Positions 1-10,949 of a stretch of DNA of 24,761 bases are shown here, one piece after another. Made by a program: the position numbers and the translations under genes. Under the pieces are notes generated by a model, which was not told where the DNA came from, did no database searches, and saw nothing but the letters and a program-made list of their open reading frames with translations. Within the stretch, counting starts at the first letter, position 1, and each line of letters starts with the position of its first letter. The DNA comes from Liolophura sinensis (lineage: Eukaryota > Mollusca > Polyplacophora > Chitonida > Chitonidae): NCBI RefSeq assembly GCF_032854445.1, contig NW_027018457.1, positions 1 through 24,761 of the forward strand. The letters are read 5' to 3'.

Positions 1-546
1 GAAAAATTGCAAATTTCCTTGGTTTCCATGGAGTAAGAGCCGTCGTTAGGCACGTGATTTTCACATAAATGCTCATTAAATTGTCGCTACAGCCAAAAGT
101 ATTGGTCGGAGAGCAACGCGGTTTGCACCATTCGATTTCTCGTCACAAAATACGTCGGATTAGCCTCTTACCAGCAGCATTGGAACAGTTTTTCCACTTT
201 TGGATTTTTGCCTGGGCTTTTTGCTAATTCAATTCGGCTACATTTACTATGTAATATCGCGACTGGTCATTACTATATTCAACTTTTTATTATAAGTTAT
301 GTGCCCTTCGGTAGCCCAGAAGACGTCAAATCTTTGGCCAAGCCCATTTAACTCATCCAGCAATTGTCTTACTTCTAGTCGAAGACAAACTCAATGTCTT
401 TATCTACATGTTGAAAAACCACACCATTTGTATATAAAAACAACAAGGTACTTGATACAGTCTGCTGTAAAAAGTACAATTGAACACTGACCCACATCAA
501 TAAGGTGCCAAAAGATGCGCAATTGGGCCAGGCATCTCCAGCTGTT
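1..546 (+). repeat. Satellite monomer 1, type G
   Basis: Marked by CTTTTTATTATAAG, AAAAACAACAAGG and AATTGAACAC, all shared only with monomer 18. CATTAAATTG replaces CATTCAATTG. CGTCGTTAGG is private to this copy. Confidence 0.95.
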
Positions 547-1097
547 GAAAAATTGCAAATTTCCTTGTTTCCATGGAGTAAGAGCCGTTGCTGGTCACGT
601 GATTTTCACATAAATGCTCATTTAATTGTCGCTACAGCCAAAAGTATTGGTCGGAGAGCAACGCGGTTTGCACCATTCGATTTCTCGTCACAAAAATACG
701 TCGGATTAGCCTCTATCAGCAGCATTGGAACAGTTTTTTCCACTTTTGGATTTTTGCCTGGGCTTTTTGCTAATTCAATTCGGCTACATTTACTATGTAA
801 TATCGCGACTCGTCATTACTATAATCAGCTTTTTGATTATAAGTTATGTTGCCCTTCGGTAGCCCAGAAGACGTCAAATCTTTGGGCAAAGCCCATTTAA
901 CTCATCCAGCAATTGTCTTACTTCTAAGTCGAAGACAAACTCAATGTCTTTATCTACATGTTGAAAAACCACACCATTTGTATATAAAAAAACACAAGGT
1001 ACTTGATACAGTCTGCTGTAAAAAGTACAATTAAACACTGACCCACATCAATAAGGTGCCAAAAGATGCGCTATTGGGCCAGGCATCTCCAGCTGTT
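547..1097 (+). repeat. Satellite monomer 2, type H
   Basis: GTTGCTGGTCACGTG, CATTTAATTG, TATCAGCAG and ACTCGTC..ATAATCAGC are shared with monomer 19. It carries extra single bases (GTTGCCC, ACAAAAATACG) that make it 551 bp. Confidence 0.95.
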
Positions 1098-1646
1098 GAA
1101 AAATTGCAAATTTCCTTGGTTTCCATGGAGTAAGAGCCGTTGTTAGGCACGTGATTTTCACATAAATGCTCATTCAATTGTCGCTACAGCCAAAAGTATT
1201 GGTCGGAGAGCAACGCGGTTTGCACCATTCGATTTCTCGTCACAAAATAACGTCGGATTAGCCTCTTACCAGCAGCATTGAACAGTTTTTCCACTTTTGG
1301 ATTTTTGCCTGGGCTTTTTGCTAATTCAACTCGGCTACATATTTTATGTAATATCGCGACTGGTCATTACTATAGTCAACTTTTGATTATAAGTTATGTG
1401 CCCTTCGGTAGCCCAGAAGACGTCAAATCTTTGGGCCAAGCCCATTTAACTCACCAGCAATTGTCTTACTTCTAAGTCGAAGACAAACTCAATGTCTTTA
1501 TCTACATGTTGAAAACACCACACCATTTGTATATAAAAAAACAAAAGGTACTTGATACAGTCTGCTGTAAAAAGTACAATTAAACACTGACCCACATCAA
1601 TAAGGTGCCAAAAGATGCGCAATTGGGCCAGGCATCTCCAGCTGTT
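1098..1646 (+). repeat. Satellite monomer 3, type I
   Basis: AACTCGG, CATATTTTATG and AAAAAAACAAAAGG are shared with monomer 20. CTCACCAGC corresponds to CTCACCCAGC in monomer 20 with one C lost. Confidence 0.95.
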
Positions 1647-2192
1647 GAAAAATTGCAAATTTCCTTGGTTTCCATGGAGTAAGAGCCGTTGTTAGGCACG
1701 TGATTTTCACATAAAATGCTCATTCAATTGTCGCAACAGCCAAAAGTATTGTCGGAGAGCAACGCGGTTTGCACCATTCGATTCTCGTCACAAAAATACG
1801 TCGGATTAGCCTCTTACCAGCAGCATTGGAACAGTTTTTCCACTTTGGATTTTTGCTTGGATTTTTTGCTAATTCAATTCGGCTACATTTACTATGTAAT
1901 ATCGCGACTGGTCATTACCATAGTTAACTTTTGATTATAAGTTATGTGCCCTTCGGTAGCCCAGAAGACGTCAATCTTTGGGCCAAGCCCATTTAACTCA
2001 TCCAGCAATTGTCTTACTTCTAAGTCGAAGACAAACTCAATGTCTTTATCTACATGTTGAAAAACCACACCATTTGTATATAAAAAACACAAGGTACTTG
2101 ATACAGTCTGCTGTAAAAAGTACAATTAAACACTGACCCACATCAATAAGGTGCCAAAAGATGCGCAATTGGGCCAGGCATCTCCAGCTGTT
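1647..2192 (+). repeat. Satellite monomer 4, type J
   Basis: GCTTGGATTT and TATAGTTAAC pair it with monomer 21. Private changes include ATAAAATGCTC, TCGCAACAGCC and several one-base deletions (TATTGTCGG, GTCAATCTTTG). Confidence 0.94.
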
Positions 2193-2740
2193 GAAAAATT
2201 GCAAATTTCCTTGGTTTCCATGGAGTAAGAGCCGTTGTTAGGCACGTGATTTTCACATAAATGCTCATTCAATTGTCTCTACAGCCAAAAGTATTGGTCG
2301 GAGAGCAACGCGGTTTGCACCATTCGATTTCTCGTCACAAAATACGGTCGGATTAGCCTCTTACCAGCAGCATTGGAACAGTTTTTCCACTTTTGGATTT
2401 TTGCTTGGGCTATTTGCTAATTAAATTAGGCTACATTTACTATGTAATATCGCGACTGGTCATTACTATAGTTAACTTTTGATTATAAGTTATGTGCCCT
2501 TCGGTAGCCCAGAAGACGTCAAATCTTTGGGCCAAGCCCATTTAACTCATCCAGCAATTGTCTTACTTCTAAGTCGAAGACAAACTCAATGTCTTTATCT
2601 ACATGTTGAAAAACCACACCATTTGTATATAAAAACACAAGGTACTTGATACAGTCTGCTGTAAAAAGTACAATTAAACACTGACCCACATCAATAAGGT
2701 GCCAAAAGATGCGCAATTGGGCCAGGCATCTCCAGCTGTT
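2193..2740 (+). repeat. Satellite monomer 5, type K' (J/K hybrid)
   Basis: GGCTATTTG and AATTAAATTAGG are as in K, but TATAGTTAAC is as in J. The switch lies between about 2431 and 2470. Copy 2 has no separate counterpart. TTGTCTCTAC is private. Confidence 0.93.
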
Positions 2741-3286
2741 GAAAAATTGCAAATTTCCTTGGTTTCCATGGAGTAAGAGCCGTTGTTAGGCACGTGATTT
2801 TCACATAAATGCTCATTCAATTGTCGCTACAGCCAAAAGTATTGGTCGGAGAGCAACGCGGTTTTCACCATTCGATTTCTCGTCACAAAATACGTCGGAT
2901 TAGCCTCTTACCAGCAGCATTGGAACAGTTTTTCCACTTTTGGATTTTTGCTTGGGCTATTTGCTAATTAAATTAGGCTACATTACTATGTAATATCGCG
3001 ACTGGTCATTACTATATTCAACTTTTGATTATAAGTTATGTGCCCTTCGGTAGCCCAGAAGACGTCAAATCTTTGGCCAAGCCCATTTAACTCATCCAGC
3101 ATTGTCTTACTTCTAAGTCGAAGACAAACTCAATGTCTTTATCTACATGTTGAAAAAACCACACCATTTGTATATAAAAAACACAAGGTACTTGATACAG
3201 TCTGCTGTAAAAAAGTACAATTAAACACTGACCCACATCAATAAGGTGCCAAAAGATGCGCAATTGGCCAGGCATCTCCAGCTGTT
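2741..3286 (+). repeat. Satellite monomer 6, type K
   Basis: GGCTATTTG, AATTAAATTAGG and TATATTCAAC match monomer 22. GGTTTTCACC and several one-base indels are private. Confidence 0.94.
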
Positions 3287-3834
3287 GAAAAAATTGCAAA
3301 TTTCCTTGGTTTCCATGGAGTAAGAGCCGTTGTTAGGCACGTGATTTTCACATAAATGCTCATTCAATTGTCGCTACAGCCAAAAGTATTGGTCGTAGAG
3401 CAACGCGGTTTGCACCATTCGATTTCTCGTCACAAAATACGTCGGATTAGCCTCTTACCAGCAGAATTGGAACAGTTTTTCCACTTTTGATTTTTGCCTG
3501 GGCTCTTTGCTAATTCAATTCGGCTACATTTACTATGTAATATCGCGACTGGTCATTACTATATTCAACTTTTGATTATAAGTTATGTGCCCTTCGGTAG
3601 CCCAGAAGGACGTCAAATCTTTGGCCAAGCCCATTTAACTCATCCAGCAATTGTCTTACTTCTAAGTCGAAGACACACTCAATGTCTTTATCTACATGTT
3701 GAAAAACCACACCATTTGTATATAAAAAAACACAAGGTACTTGATACAGTCTGCTGTAAAAAGTACAATTAAACACTGACCCACATCAATAAGGTGCCAA
3801 AAGATGCGCAATTGGGCAGGCATCTCCAGCTGTT
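3287..3834 (+). repeat. Satellite monomer 7, type A
   Basis: GGTCGTAGAG, CAGCAGAATTGG and GGCTCTTTG. Private changes include AGAAGGACGTC and GACACACTC. Matches monomers 13, 23 and 29. Confidence 0.95.
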
Positions 3835-4377
3835 GAAAATTGCAAATTTCCTTGGTTTCCATGAGTAAGAGCCGTTGTTAGGCACGTGATTTTCACATAA
3901 ATGCTCATTCAATTGTAGCTACAGCCATAAGTGTTGGTCGGAGAGTAACGCGGTTTGCACCATTCGATTTCTCGTCACAAAATACGTCGATTAGCCTCTA
4001 CCAGCAGCATTGGAACAGTTTTTCCACTTTTGGATTTTTGCTTGGGCTTTTTGCTAATTAAATTCGGCTACATTTACTATGTAATATCGCGACTGGTCAT
4101 TACTATATTCAACTTTTGATTATAAGTTATGTGCCCTTCGGTAGCCCAAAAGACGTCAAATCTTTGGGCCAAGCCCATTTAACTCATCCAGCAATTGTCT
4201 TACTTCTAAGTCGAAGACAAACTCAATGTCTTTATCTACATGTTGAAAAACCACACCATTTGTATATAAAAAACAAAAGGTACTTGATACAGTCTGCTGT
4301 AAAAAGTACAATTAAACACTGACCCACATCAATAAGGTGCCAAAAGATGCGCAATTGGGCCAGGCATCTCAGCTGTT
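3835..4377 (+). repeat. Satellite monomer 8, type B
   Basis: AGCTACAGCCATAAGTG, AGAGTAACG, GCTTGGG, AATTAAATTCGG, CCCAAAAG and AACAAAAGG. Only 543 bp because of scattered one-base deletions, including loss of CCATGG (CCATGAG). Confidence 0.95.
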
Positions 4378-4922
4378 GAAAAATTGCAAATTCCTTGGTT
4401 TCCATGGAGTAAGAGCCGTTGTTAGGCACGTGATTTTCACATAATGCTCATTCAATTGTAGCTACAGCCATAAGTGTTGGTCGGAGAGCAACGCGGTTTG
4501 CACCATTCGATTTCTCGTCACAAAATACGTCGGATTAGCCTCTTACCAGCAGCATTGGAACAGTTTTACCACTTTTGGATTTTTGCCTGGGCTTTTTGCT
4601 AATTGAAATCGGCTACATTTACTATGTAATATTGCGACTGATCATTACAATAGTCAACTTTTGATTATAATTATGTGCCCTTCGGTAGCCCAGAAGACGT
4701 CAAATCTTTGGGCCAAGCCCATTTAACTCATCCAGCAATTGTCTTACTTCTAAGTCGAAGACAAAACTCAATGTCTTTATCTACATGTTGAAAAACCACA
4801 CCATTTGTATATAAAAAACACAAGGTACTTGATACAGTCTGCTGTAAAAAGTACAATTAAACACTGACCCACATCAATAAGGTGCCAAAGATGCGCAATT
4901 GGGCCAGGCATCTCCAGCTGTT
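4378..4922 (+). repeat. Satellite monomer 9, type C
   Basis: TTTTACCAC, AATTGAAATCGG, ATTGCGACTGATC and ACAATAGTC. One-base deletions at AAATTCC, CATAATGC and TATAATTATG. Confidence 0.95.
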
Positions 4923-5471
4923 GAAAAATTGCAAATTTCCTTGGTTTCCATGGAGTAAGAGCCGTTGTTAGGCACGTGATTTTCACATAAATGCTCATTC
5001 AATTGTCGCTACAGCCAAAAGTATTGGTCGGGAGAGCAACGCGGTTTGGCACCATTCGATTTCTCGTCACAAAATACGTCGGATTAGCCTCTTACCAGCA
5101 GAATTGGACAGTTTTTCCACTTTTGGATTTTTGCCTGGGCTTTTTGCTAATTCAATTCGGCTACATTTACTATGTATATCGCGACTGGTCATTACTATAT
5201 TCAACTTTTGATTATAAGTTATGTGCCCTTCGGTAGCCCAGAAGGACGTCAAATCTTTGGGCCAAGGCCCATTTAACTCATCCAGCAATTGTCTTACTTC
5301 TAAGTCGAAGACAAACTCAATGTCTTTATCTACATGTTGAAAAACCACACCATTTGTATATAAAAACACAAGGTACTTGATACAGTCTGCTGTAAAAAGT
5401 ACAATTAAACACTGACCCACATCAATAAGGTGCCAAAAGATGCGCAATTGGGCCAGGCATCTCCAGCTGTT
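4923..5471 (+). repeat. Satellite monomer 10, type D
   Basis: CGCTAC with AGAATTGG and GGCTTTTTG. Several one-base insertions (GTCGGGAGAG, TTTGGCACC, GAAGGACGTC, CCAAGGCCC). Confidence 0.94.
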
Positions 5472-6013
5472 GAAAAATTGCAAATTTCCTTGTTTCCATG
5501 GAGTAAGAGCCGTTGTTAGGCACGTGATTTTCACATAAATGCTCATTCAATTGTAGCTACAGCCATAAGTGTTGGTCGAGAGCAACGCGGCGATTTCGAT
5601 TCTCGTCACAAAATACGTCGGATTAGCCTCTTACCAGCAGCATTGGAAACAGTTTTTCCACTTTTGGATTTTTGCCTGGGCTTTTTGCTAATTCAATTCG
5701 GCTACATTTACTATGTAATATCGCGACTGGTCAATACTATAGTCAACTTTTGATTATAAGTTATGTGCCCTTCGGTAGCCCAGAAGACGTCAAATCTTTG
5801 GGCCAAGCCCATTTAACTCATTCAGCAATTGTCTTACTTCTAAGTCGAAGACAAACTCAATGTCTTTATCTACATGTTGAAAAACCACCACCATTTGTAT
5901 ATAAAAAACACAAGGTACTTGATACAGTCTGCTGTAAAAAGTACAATTAAACACTGACCCACATCAATAAGGTGCCTAAAGATGCGCAATTGGGCCAGGC
6001 ATCTCCAGCTGTT
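5472..6013 (+). repeat. Satellite monomer 11, type E, with local deletion
   Basis: GTCAATACTATAG, CATTCAGC and GTGCCTAAAG. At 542 bp it is the shortest full monomer. Around 5586-5603 the usual GCGGTTTGCACCATTCG is replaced by GCGGCGATTTCG, a net loss of several bases. Confidence 0.94.
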
Positions 6014-6562
6014 GAAAAATTGCAAATTTCCTTGGTTTCCATGGAGTAAGAGCCGTTGTTAGGCACGTGATTTTCACATAAATGCTCATTAAATTGTCGC
6101 TACAGCCAAAAGTATTGGTCGGAGAGCAACGCGGTTTGCACCATTCGATTTCTCGTCACAAAATTACGTCGGATTAGCCTCTTACCAGCAGCATTGGAAC
6201 AGTTTTTCCACTTTTGGATTTTTGCCTGGGCTTTTTGCTAATTAAATTAGGCTACATTTACTATGTAATATCGCGACTGGTCATTACTATATTCAACTTT
6301 TGATTATAAGTTATGTGCCCTTCGGTAGCCCAGAAGACGTCAAATCTTTGGGCCAAGCCCATTTAACTCATCCAGCAATTGTCTTACTTCTAAGTCGAAG
6401 ACAAACTCAATGTCTTTATCTACATGTTGAAAAACCACACCATTTGTATATAAAAAACACAAGGTACTTGATACAGTCTGCTGTAAAAAGTACAATTAAA
6501 CACTGACCCACATCAATAAGGTGCCAAAAGATGCGCAATTGGGCCAGGCATCTCCAGCTGTT
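6014..6562 (+). repeat. Satellite monomer 12, type F
   Basis: GCCTGGGCTTTTTG with AATTAAATTAGG and TATATTCAAC. CATTAAATTG as in monomer 1. AAAATTACGTC has one extra T. Pairs with monomer 28. Confidence 0.94.
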
Positions 6563-7111
6563 GAAAAATTGCAAATTTCCTGGGTTTCCATGGAGTAAGA
6601 GCCGTTGTTAGGCACGTGATTTTCACATAAATGCTCATTCAATTGTCGCTACAGCCAAAAGTATTGGTCGTAGAGCAACGCGGTTTGCACCATTCGATTT
6701 CTCGTCACAAAATACGTCGGATTAGCCTCTTACCAGCAGAATTGGAACAGTTTTTTCCACTTTTGGATTTTTGCCTGGGCTCTTTGCTAATTCAATTCGG
6801 CTACATTTACTATGTAATATCGCGACTGGTCATTACTATATTCAACTTTTGATTATAAGTTATGTGCCCTTCGGTAGCCCAGAAGACGTCAAATCTTTGG
6901 GCCAAGCCCATTTAACTCATCCAGCAATTGTCTTACTTCTAAGTCGAAGACAAACTCAATGTCTTTATCTACATGTTGAAAAACCACACCATTTGTATAT
7001 AAAAAAACACAAGGTACTTGATACAGTCTGCTGTAAAAAGTACAATTAAACACTGACCCACATCAATAAGGTGCCAAAGATGCGCAATTGGGCCAGGCAT
7101 CTCCAGCTGTT
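6563..7111 (+). repeat. Satellite monomer 13, type A
   Basis: GGTCGTAGAG, AGAATTGG and GGCTCTTTG. Lies 6 monomers after monomer 7. TTTCCTGGG is a private substitution. Confidence 0.95.
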
Positions 7112-7658
7112 GAAAAATTGCAAATTTCCTTGGTTTCCATGGAGTAAGAGCCGTTGTTAGGCACGTGATTTTCACATAAATGCTCATTCAATTGTAGCTA
7201 CAGCCATAAGTGTTGGTCGGAGAGTAACGCGGTTTGCACCATTCGATTTCTCGTCACAAAATACGTCGGATTAGCCTCTTACCAGCAGCATTGGAACAGT
7301 TTTTCCACTTTTGGATTTTTGCTTGGGCTTTTTGCTAATTAAATTCGGCTACATTTACTATGTAATATCGCGACTGGTCATTACTATATTCAACTTTTGA
7401 TATAAGTTATGTGCCCTTCGGTAGCCCAGAAGACGTCAAATCTTTGGGCCAAGCCCATTTAACTCATCCAGCAATTGTCTTACTTCTAAGTCGAAGACAA
7501 ACTCAATGTCTTTATCTACATGTTGAAAAACCACACCATTTGTATATAAAAAACAAAAGGTACTTGATACAGTCTGCTGTAAAAAGTACAATTAAACACT
7601 GACCCACATCAATAAGGTGCCAAAAGATGCGCAATTGGGCCAGGCATCTCCAGCTGTT
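7112..7658 (+). repeat. Satellite monomer 14, type B
   Basis: AGAGTAACG, GCTTGGG, AATTAAATTCGG and AACAAAAGG, but CCCAGAAG instead of the CCCAAAAG of most B copies. TTTTGATATAAG lacks one T. Confidence 0.94.
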
Positions 7659-8207
7659 GAAAATTGCAAATTTCCTTGGTTTCCATGGAGTAAGGAGCCG
7701 TTGTTAGGCACGTGATTTTCACATAAATGCTCATTCAATTGTAGCTACAGCCATAAGTGTTGGTCGGAGAGCAACGCGGTTTGCACCATTCGATTTCTCG
7801 TCACAAAATACGTCGGATTAGCCTCTTACCAGCAGCATTGGAACAGTTTTACCACTTTTGGATTTTTGCCTGGGCTTTTTGCTAATTGAAATCGGCTACA
7901 TTTACTATGTAATATTGCGACTGATCATTACAATAGTCAACTTTTGATTATAAGTTATGTGCCCTTCGGTAGCCCAGAAGACGTCAAATCTTTGGGCCAA
8001 GCCCATTTAACTCATCCAGCAATTGTCTTACTTCTAAGTCGAAGACAAACTCAATGTCTTTATCTACATGTTGAAAAACCACACCATTTGTATATAAAAA
8101 ACACAAGGTACTTGATACAGTCTGCTGTAAAAAGTACAATTAAAACACTGACCCACATCAATAAGGTGCCAAAAGATGCGCAATTGGGCCAGGCATCTCC
8201 AGCTGTT
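7659..8207 (+). repeat. Satellite monomer 15, type C
   Basis: TTTTACCAC, AATTGAAATCGG, ATTGCGACTGATC and ACAATAGTC. One-base changes at GAAAATTGC, GTAAGGAGCC and AATTAAAACAC. Confidence 0.95.
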
Positions 8208-8754
8208 GAAAAATTGCAAATTTCCTTGGTTTCCATGGAGTAAGAGCCGTTGTTAGGCACGTGATTTTCACATAAATGCTCATTCAATTGTCGCTACAGC
8301 CAAAAGTATTGGTCGGAGAGCAACGCGGTTTGCACCATTCGATTTCTCGTCACAAAATACGTCGGATTAGCCTCTTACCAGCAGAATTGGAACAGTTTTT
8401 CCACTTTTGGATTTTTGCCTGGGCTTTTTGCTAATTCAATTCGGCTACATTTACTATGTAATATCGCGACTGGTCATTACTATAGTCAACTTTTGATTAT
8501 AAGTTATGTGCCCTTCGGTAGCCCAGAAGACGTCAAATCTTTGGCCAAGCCCATTTAACTCATCCAGCAATTGTCTTACTTCTAAGTCGAAGACAAACTC
8601 AATGTCTTTATCTACATGTTGAAAAACCACACCATTTGTATATAAAAAACACAAGGTACTTGATACAGTCTGCTGTAAAAAGTACAATTAAACACTGACC
8701 CACATCAATAAGGTGCCAAAAGATGCGCAATTGGGCCAGGCATCTCCAGCTGTT
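8208..8754 (+). repeat. Satellite monomer 16, type D
   Basis: CGCTAC, AGAATTGG and GGCTTTTTG, but TATAGTCAAC rather than the TATATTCAAC of the other D copies. It has no counterpart in the second HOR copy. Confidence 0.93.
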
Positions 8755-9302
8755 GAAAAATTGCAAATTTCCTTGGTTTCCATGGAGTAAGAGCCGTTGT
8801 TAGGCACGTGATTTTCACATAAATGCTCATTCAATTGTAGCTACAGCCATAAGTGTGGTCGGAGAGTAACGCGGTTTGCACCATTCGATTTCTCGTCACA
8901 AAATACGTCGGATTAGCCTCTTACCAGCAGCATTGGAACAGTTTTTCCACTTTTGGATTTTTGCCTGGGCTTTTTGCTAATTCAATTCGGCTACATTTAC
9001 TATGTAATATCGCGACTGGTCAATACTATAGTCAACTTTTGATTATAAGTTATGTGCCCTTCGGTAGCCCAGTAGACGTCAAATCTTTGGGCCAAGCCCA
9101 TTTAACTCATTCAGCAATTGTCTTACTTCTAAGTCGAAGACAAACTCAATGTCTTTATCTACATGTTGAAAAACCACACCATTTGTATATAAAAAAACAC
9201 AAGGTACTTGATACAGTCTGCTGTAAAAAGTACAATTAAACACTGACCCACATCAATAAGGTGCCTAAAGATGCGCAATTGGGCCAGGCATCTCCAGCTG
9301 TT
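8755..9302 (+). repeat. Satellite monomer 17, type E
   Basis: GTCAATACTATAG, CATTCAGC and GTGCCTAAAG. AGAGTAACG is a B-like variant inside an E monomer. CCCAGTAGAC is private. Confidence 0.94.
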
Positions 9303-9852
9303 GAAAAATTGCAAATTTCCTTGGTTTCCATGGAGTAAGAGCCGTTGTTAGGCACGTGATTTTTCACATAAATGCTCATTCAATTGTCGCTACAGCCAAA
9401 AGTATTGGTCGGAGAGCAACGCGGTTTGCACCATTCGATTTCTCGTCACAAAATACGTCGGATTAGCCTCTTACCAGCAGCATTGGAACAGTTTTTTCCA
9501 CTTTTGGATTTTTGCCTGGGCTTTTTGCTAATTCAATTCGGCTACATTTATTATGTAATATCGCGACTCGTCATTACTATATTCAACTTTTTATTATAAG
9601 TTATGTGCCCTTCGGTAGCCCAGAAGACGTCAAATCTTTGGGCCAAGCCCATTTAACTCATCCAGCAATTGTCTTACTTCTAAGTCGAAGACAAACTCAA
9701 TGTCTTTATCTACATGTTGAAAAACCACACCATTTGTATATAAAAACAACAAGGTACTTGATACAGTCTGCTGTAAAAAGTACAATTGAACACTGACCCA
9801 CATCAATAAGGTGCGAAAAGATGCGCAATTGGGCCAGGCATCTCCAGCTGTT
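9303..9852 (+). repeat. Satellite monomer 18, type G
   Basis: CTTTTTATTATAAG, AAAAACAACAAGG and AATTGAACAC repeat monomer 1. It differs from it by CATTCAATTG, ACTCGTC, ATTTATTATG and GTGCGAAAAG. Confidence 0.95.
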
Positions 9853-10400
9853 GAAAAATTGCAAATTTCCTTGGTTTCCATGGAGTAAGAGCCGTTGCTG
9901 GTCACGTGATTTTCACATAAATGCTCATTTAATTGTCGCTACAGCCAAAAGTATTGGTCGGAGAGCAACGCGGTTTGCACCATTCGATTTCTCGTCACAA
10001 AATACGTCGGATTAGCCTCTTATCAGCAGCATTGGAACAGTTTTTCCACTTTTGGATTTTTGCCTGGGCTTTTTGCTAATTCAATTCGGCTACATTTACT
10101 ATGTAATATCGCGACTCGTCATTACTATAATCAGCTTTTGATTATAAGTTATGTGCCCTTCGGTAGCCCAGAAGACGTCAAATCTTTGGGCCAAGCCCAT
10201 TTAACTCATCCAGCAATTGTCTTACTTCTAAGTCGAAGACAAACTCAATGTCTTTATCTACATGTTGAAAAACCACACCATTTGTATATAAAAAACACAA
10301 GGTACTTGATACAGTCTGCTGTAAAAAGTACAATTAAACACTGACCCACATCAATAAGGTGCCAAAAGATGCGCAATTGGGCCAGGCATCTCCAGCTGTT
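9853..10400 (+). repeat. Satellite monomer 19, type H
   Basis: GTTGCTGGTCACGTG, CATTTAATTG, TATCAGCAG and ATAATCAGC. A clean 548-bp copy of monomer 2. Confidence 0.95.
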
Positions 10401-10949
10401 GAAAAATTGCAAATTTCCTTGGTTTCCATGGAGTAAGAGCCGTTGTTAGGCACGTGATTTTCACATAAATGCTCATTCAATTGTCGCTACAGCCAAAAGT
10501 ATTGGTCGGAGAGCAACGCGGTTTGCACCATTCGATTTCTCGTCACAAAATACGTCGGATTAGCCTCTTACCAGCAGCATTGGAACAGTTTTTCCACTTT
10601 TGGATTTTTGCCTGGGCTTTTTGCTAATTCAACTCGGCTACATATTTTATGTAATATCGCGACTGGTCATTACTATAGTCAACTTTTGATTATAAGTTAT
10701 GTGCCCTTCGGTAGCCCAGAAGACGTCAAATCTTTGGGCCAAGCCCATTTAACTCACCCAGCAATTGTCTTACTTCTAAGTCGAAGACAAACTCAATGTC
10801 TTTATCTACATGTTGAAAAACCACACCATTTGTATATAAAAAAACAAAAGGTACTTGATACAGTCTGCTGTAAAAAGTACAATTAAACACTGACCCACAT
10901 CAATAAGGTGCCAAAAGATGCGCAATTGGGCCAGGCATCTCCAGCTGTT
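10401..10949 (+). repeat. Satellite monomer 20, type I
   Basis: AACTCGG, CATATTTTATG, CTCACCCAGC and AAAAAAACAAAAGG. Counterpart of monomer 3. Confidence 0.95.

Larger units (their letters stand above)
1..9302 (+). repeat. Higher-order repeat, copy 1 (17 monomers)
   Basis: Seventeen monomers in the type order G H I J K' K A B C D E F A B C D E. The unit is defined by recurrence: rare linked variants of monomers 1-4 reappear in the same order exactly 9304 bp later (anchor 301 to 9605, and 1946 to 11250). The copy carries many single-base indels, mostly in homopolymers, so several monomers are 542-546 bp long. The left edge is the window edge. Whether the true HOR boundary lies before G is arbitrary, because the array is cyclic. 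Confidence 0.9.

Noticed and set aside
5067-5546. Longest open frame, 159 codons on the minus strand
   Set aside because: It exists only because monomer 10 and its junction carry several one-base insertions and a short A-run that join frames normally separated by stops. The other monomers do not have it.
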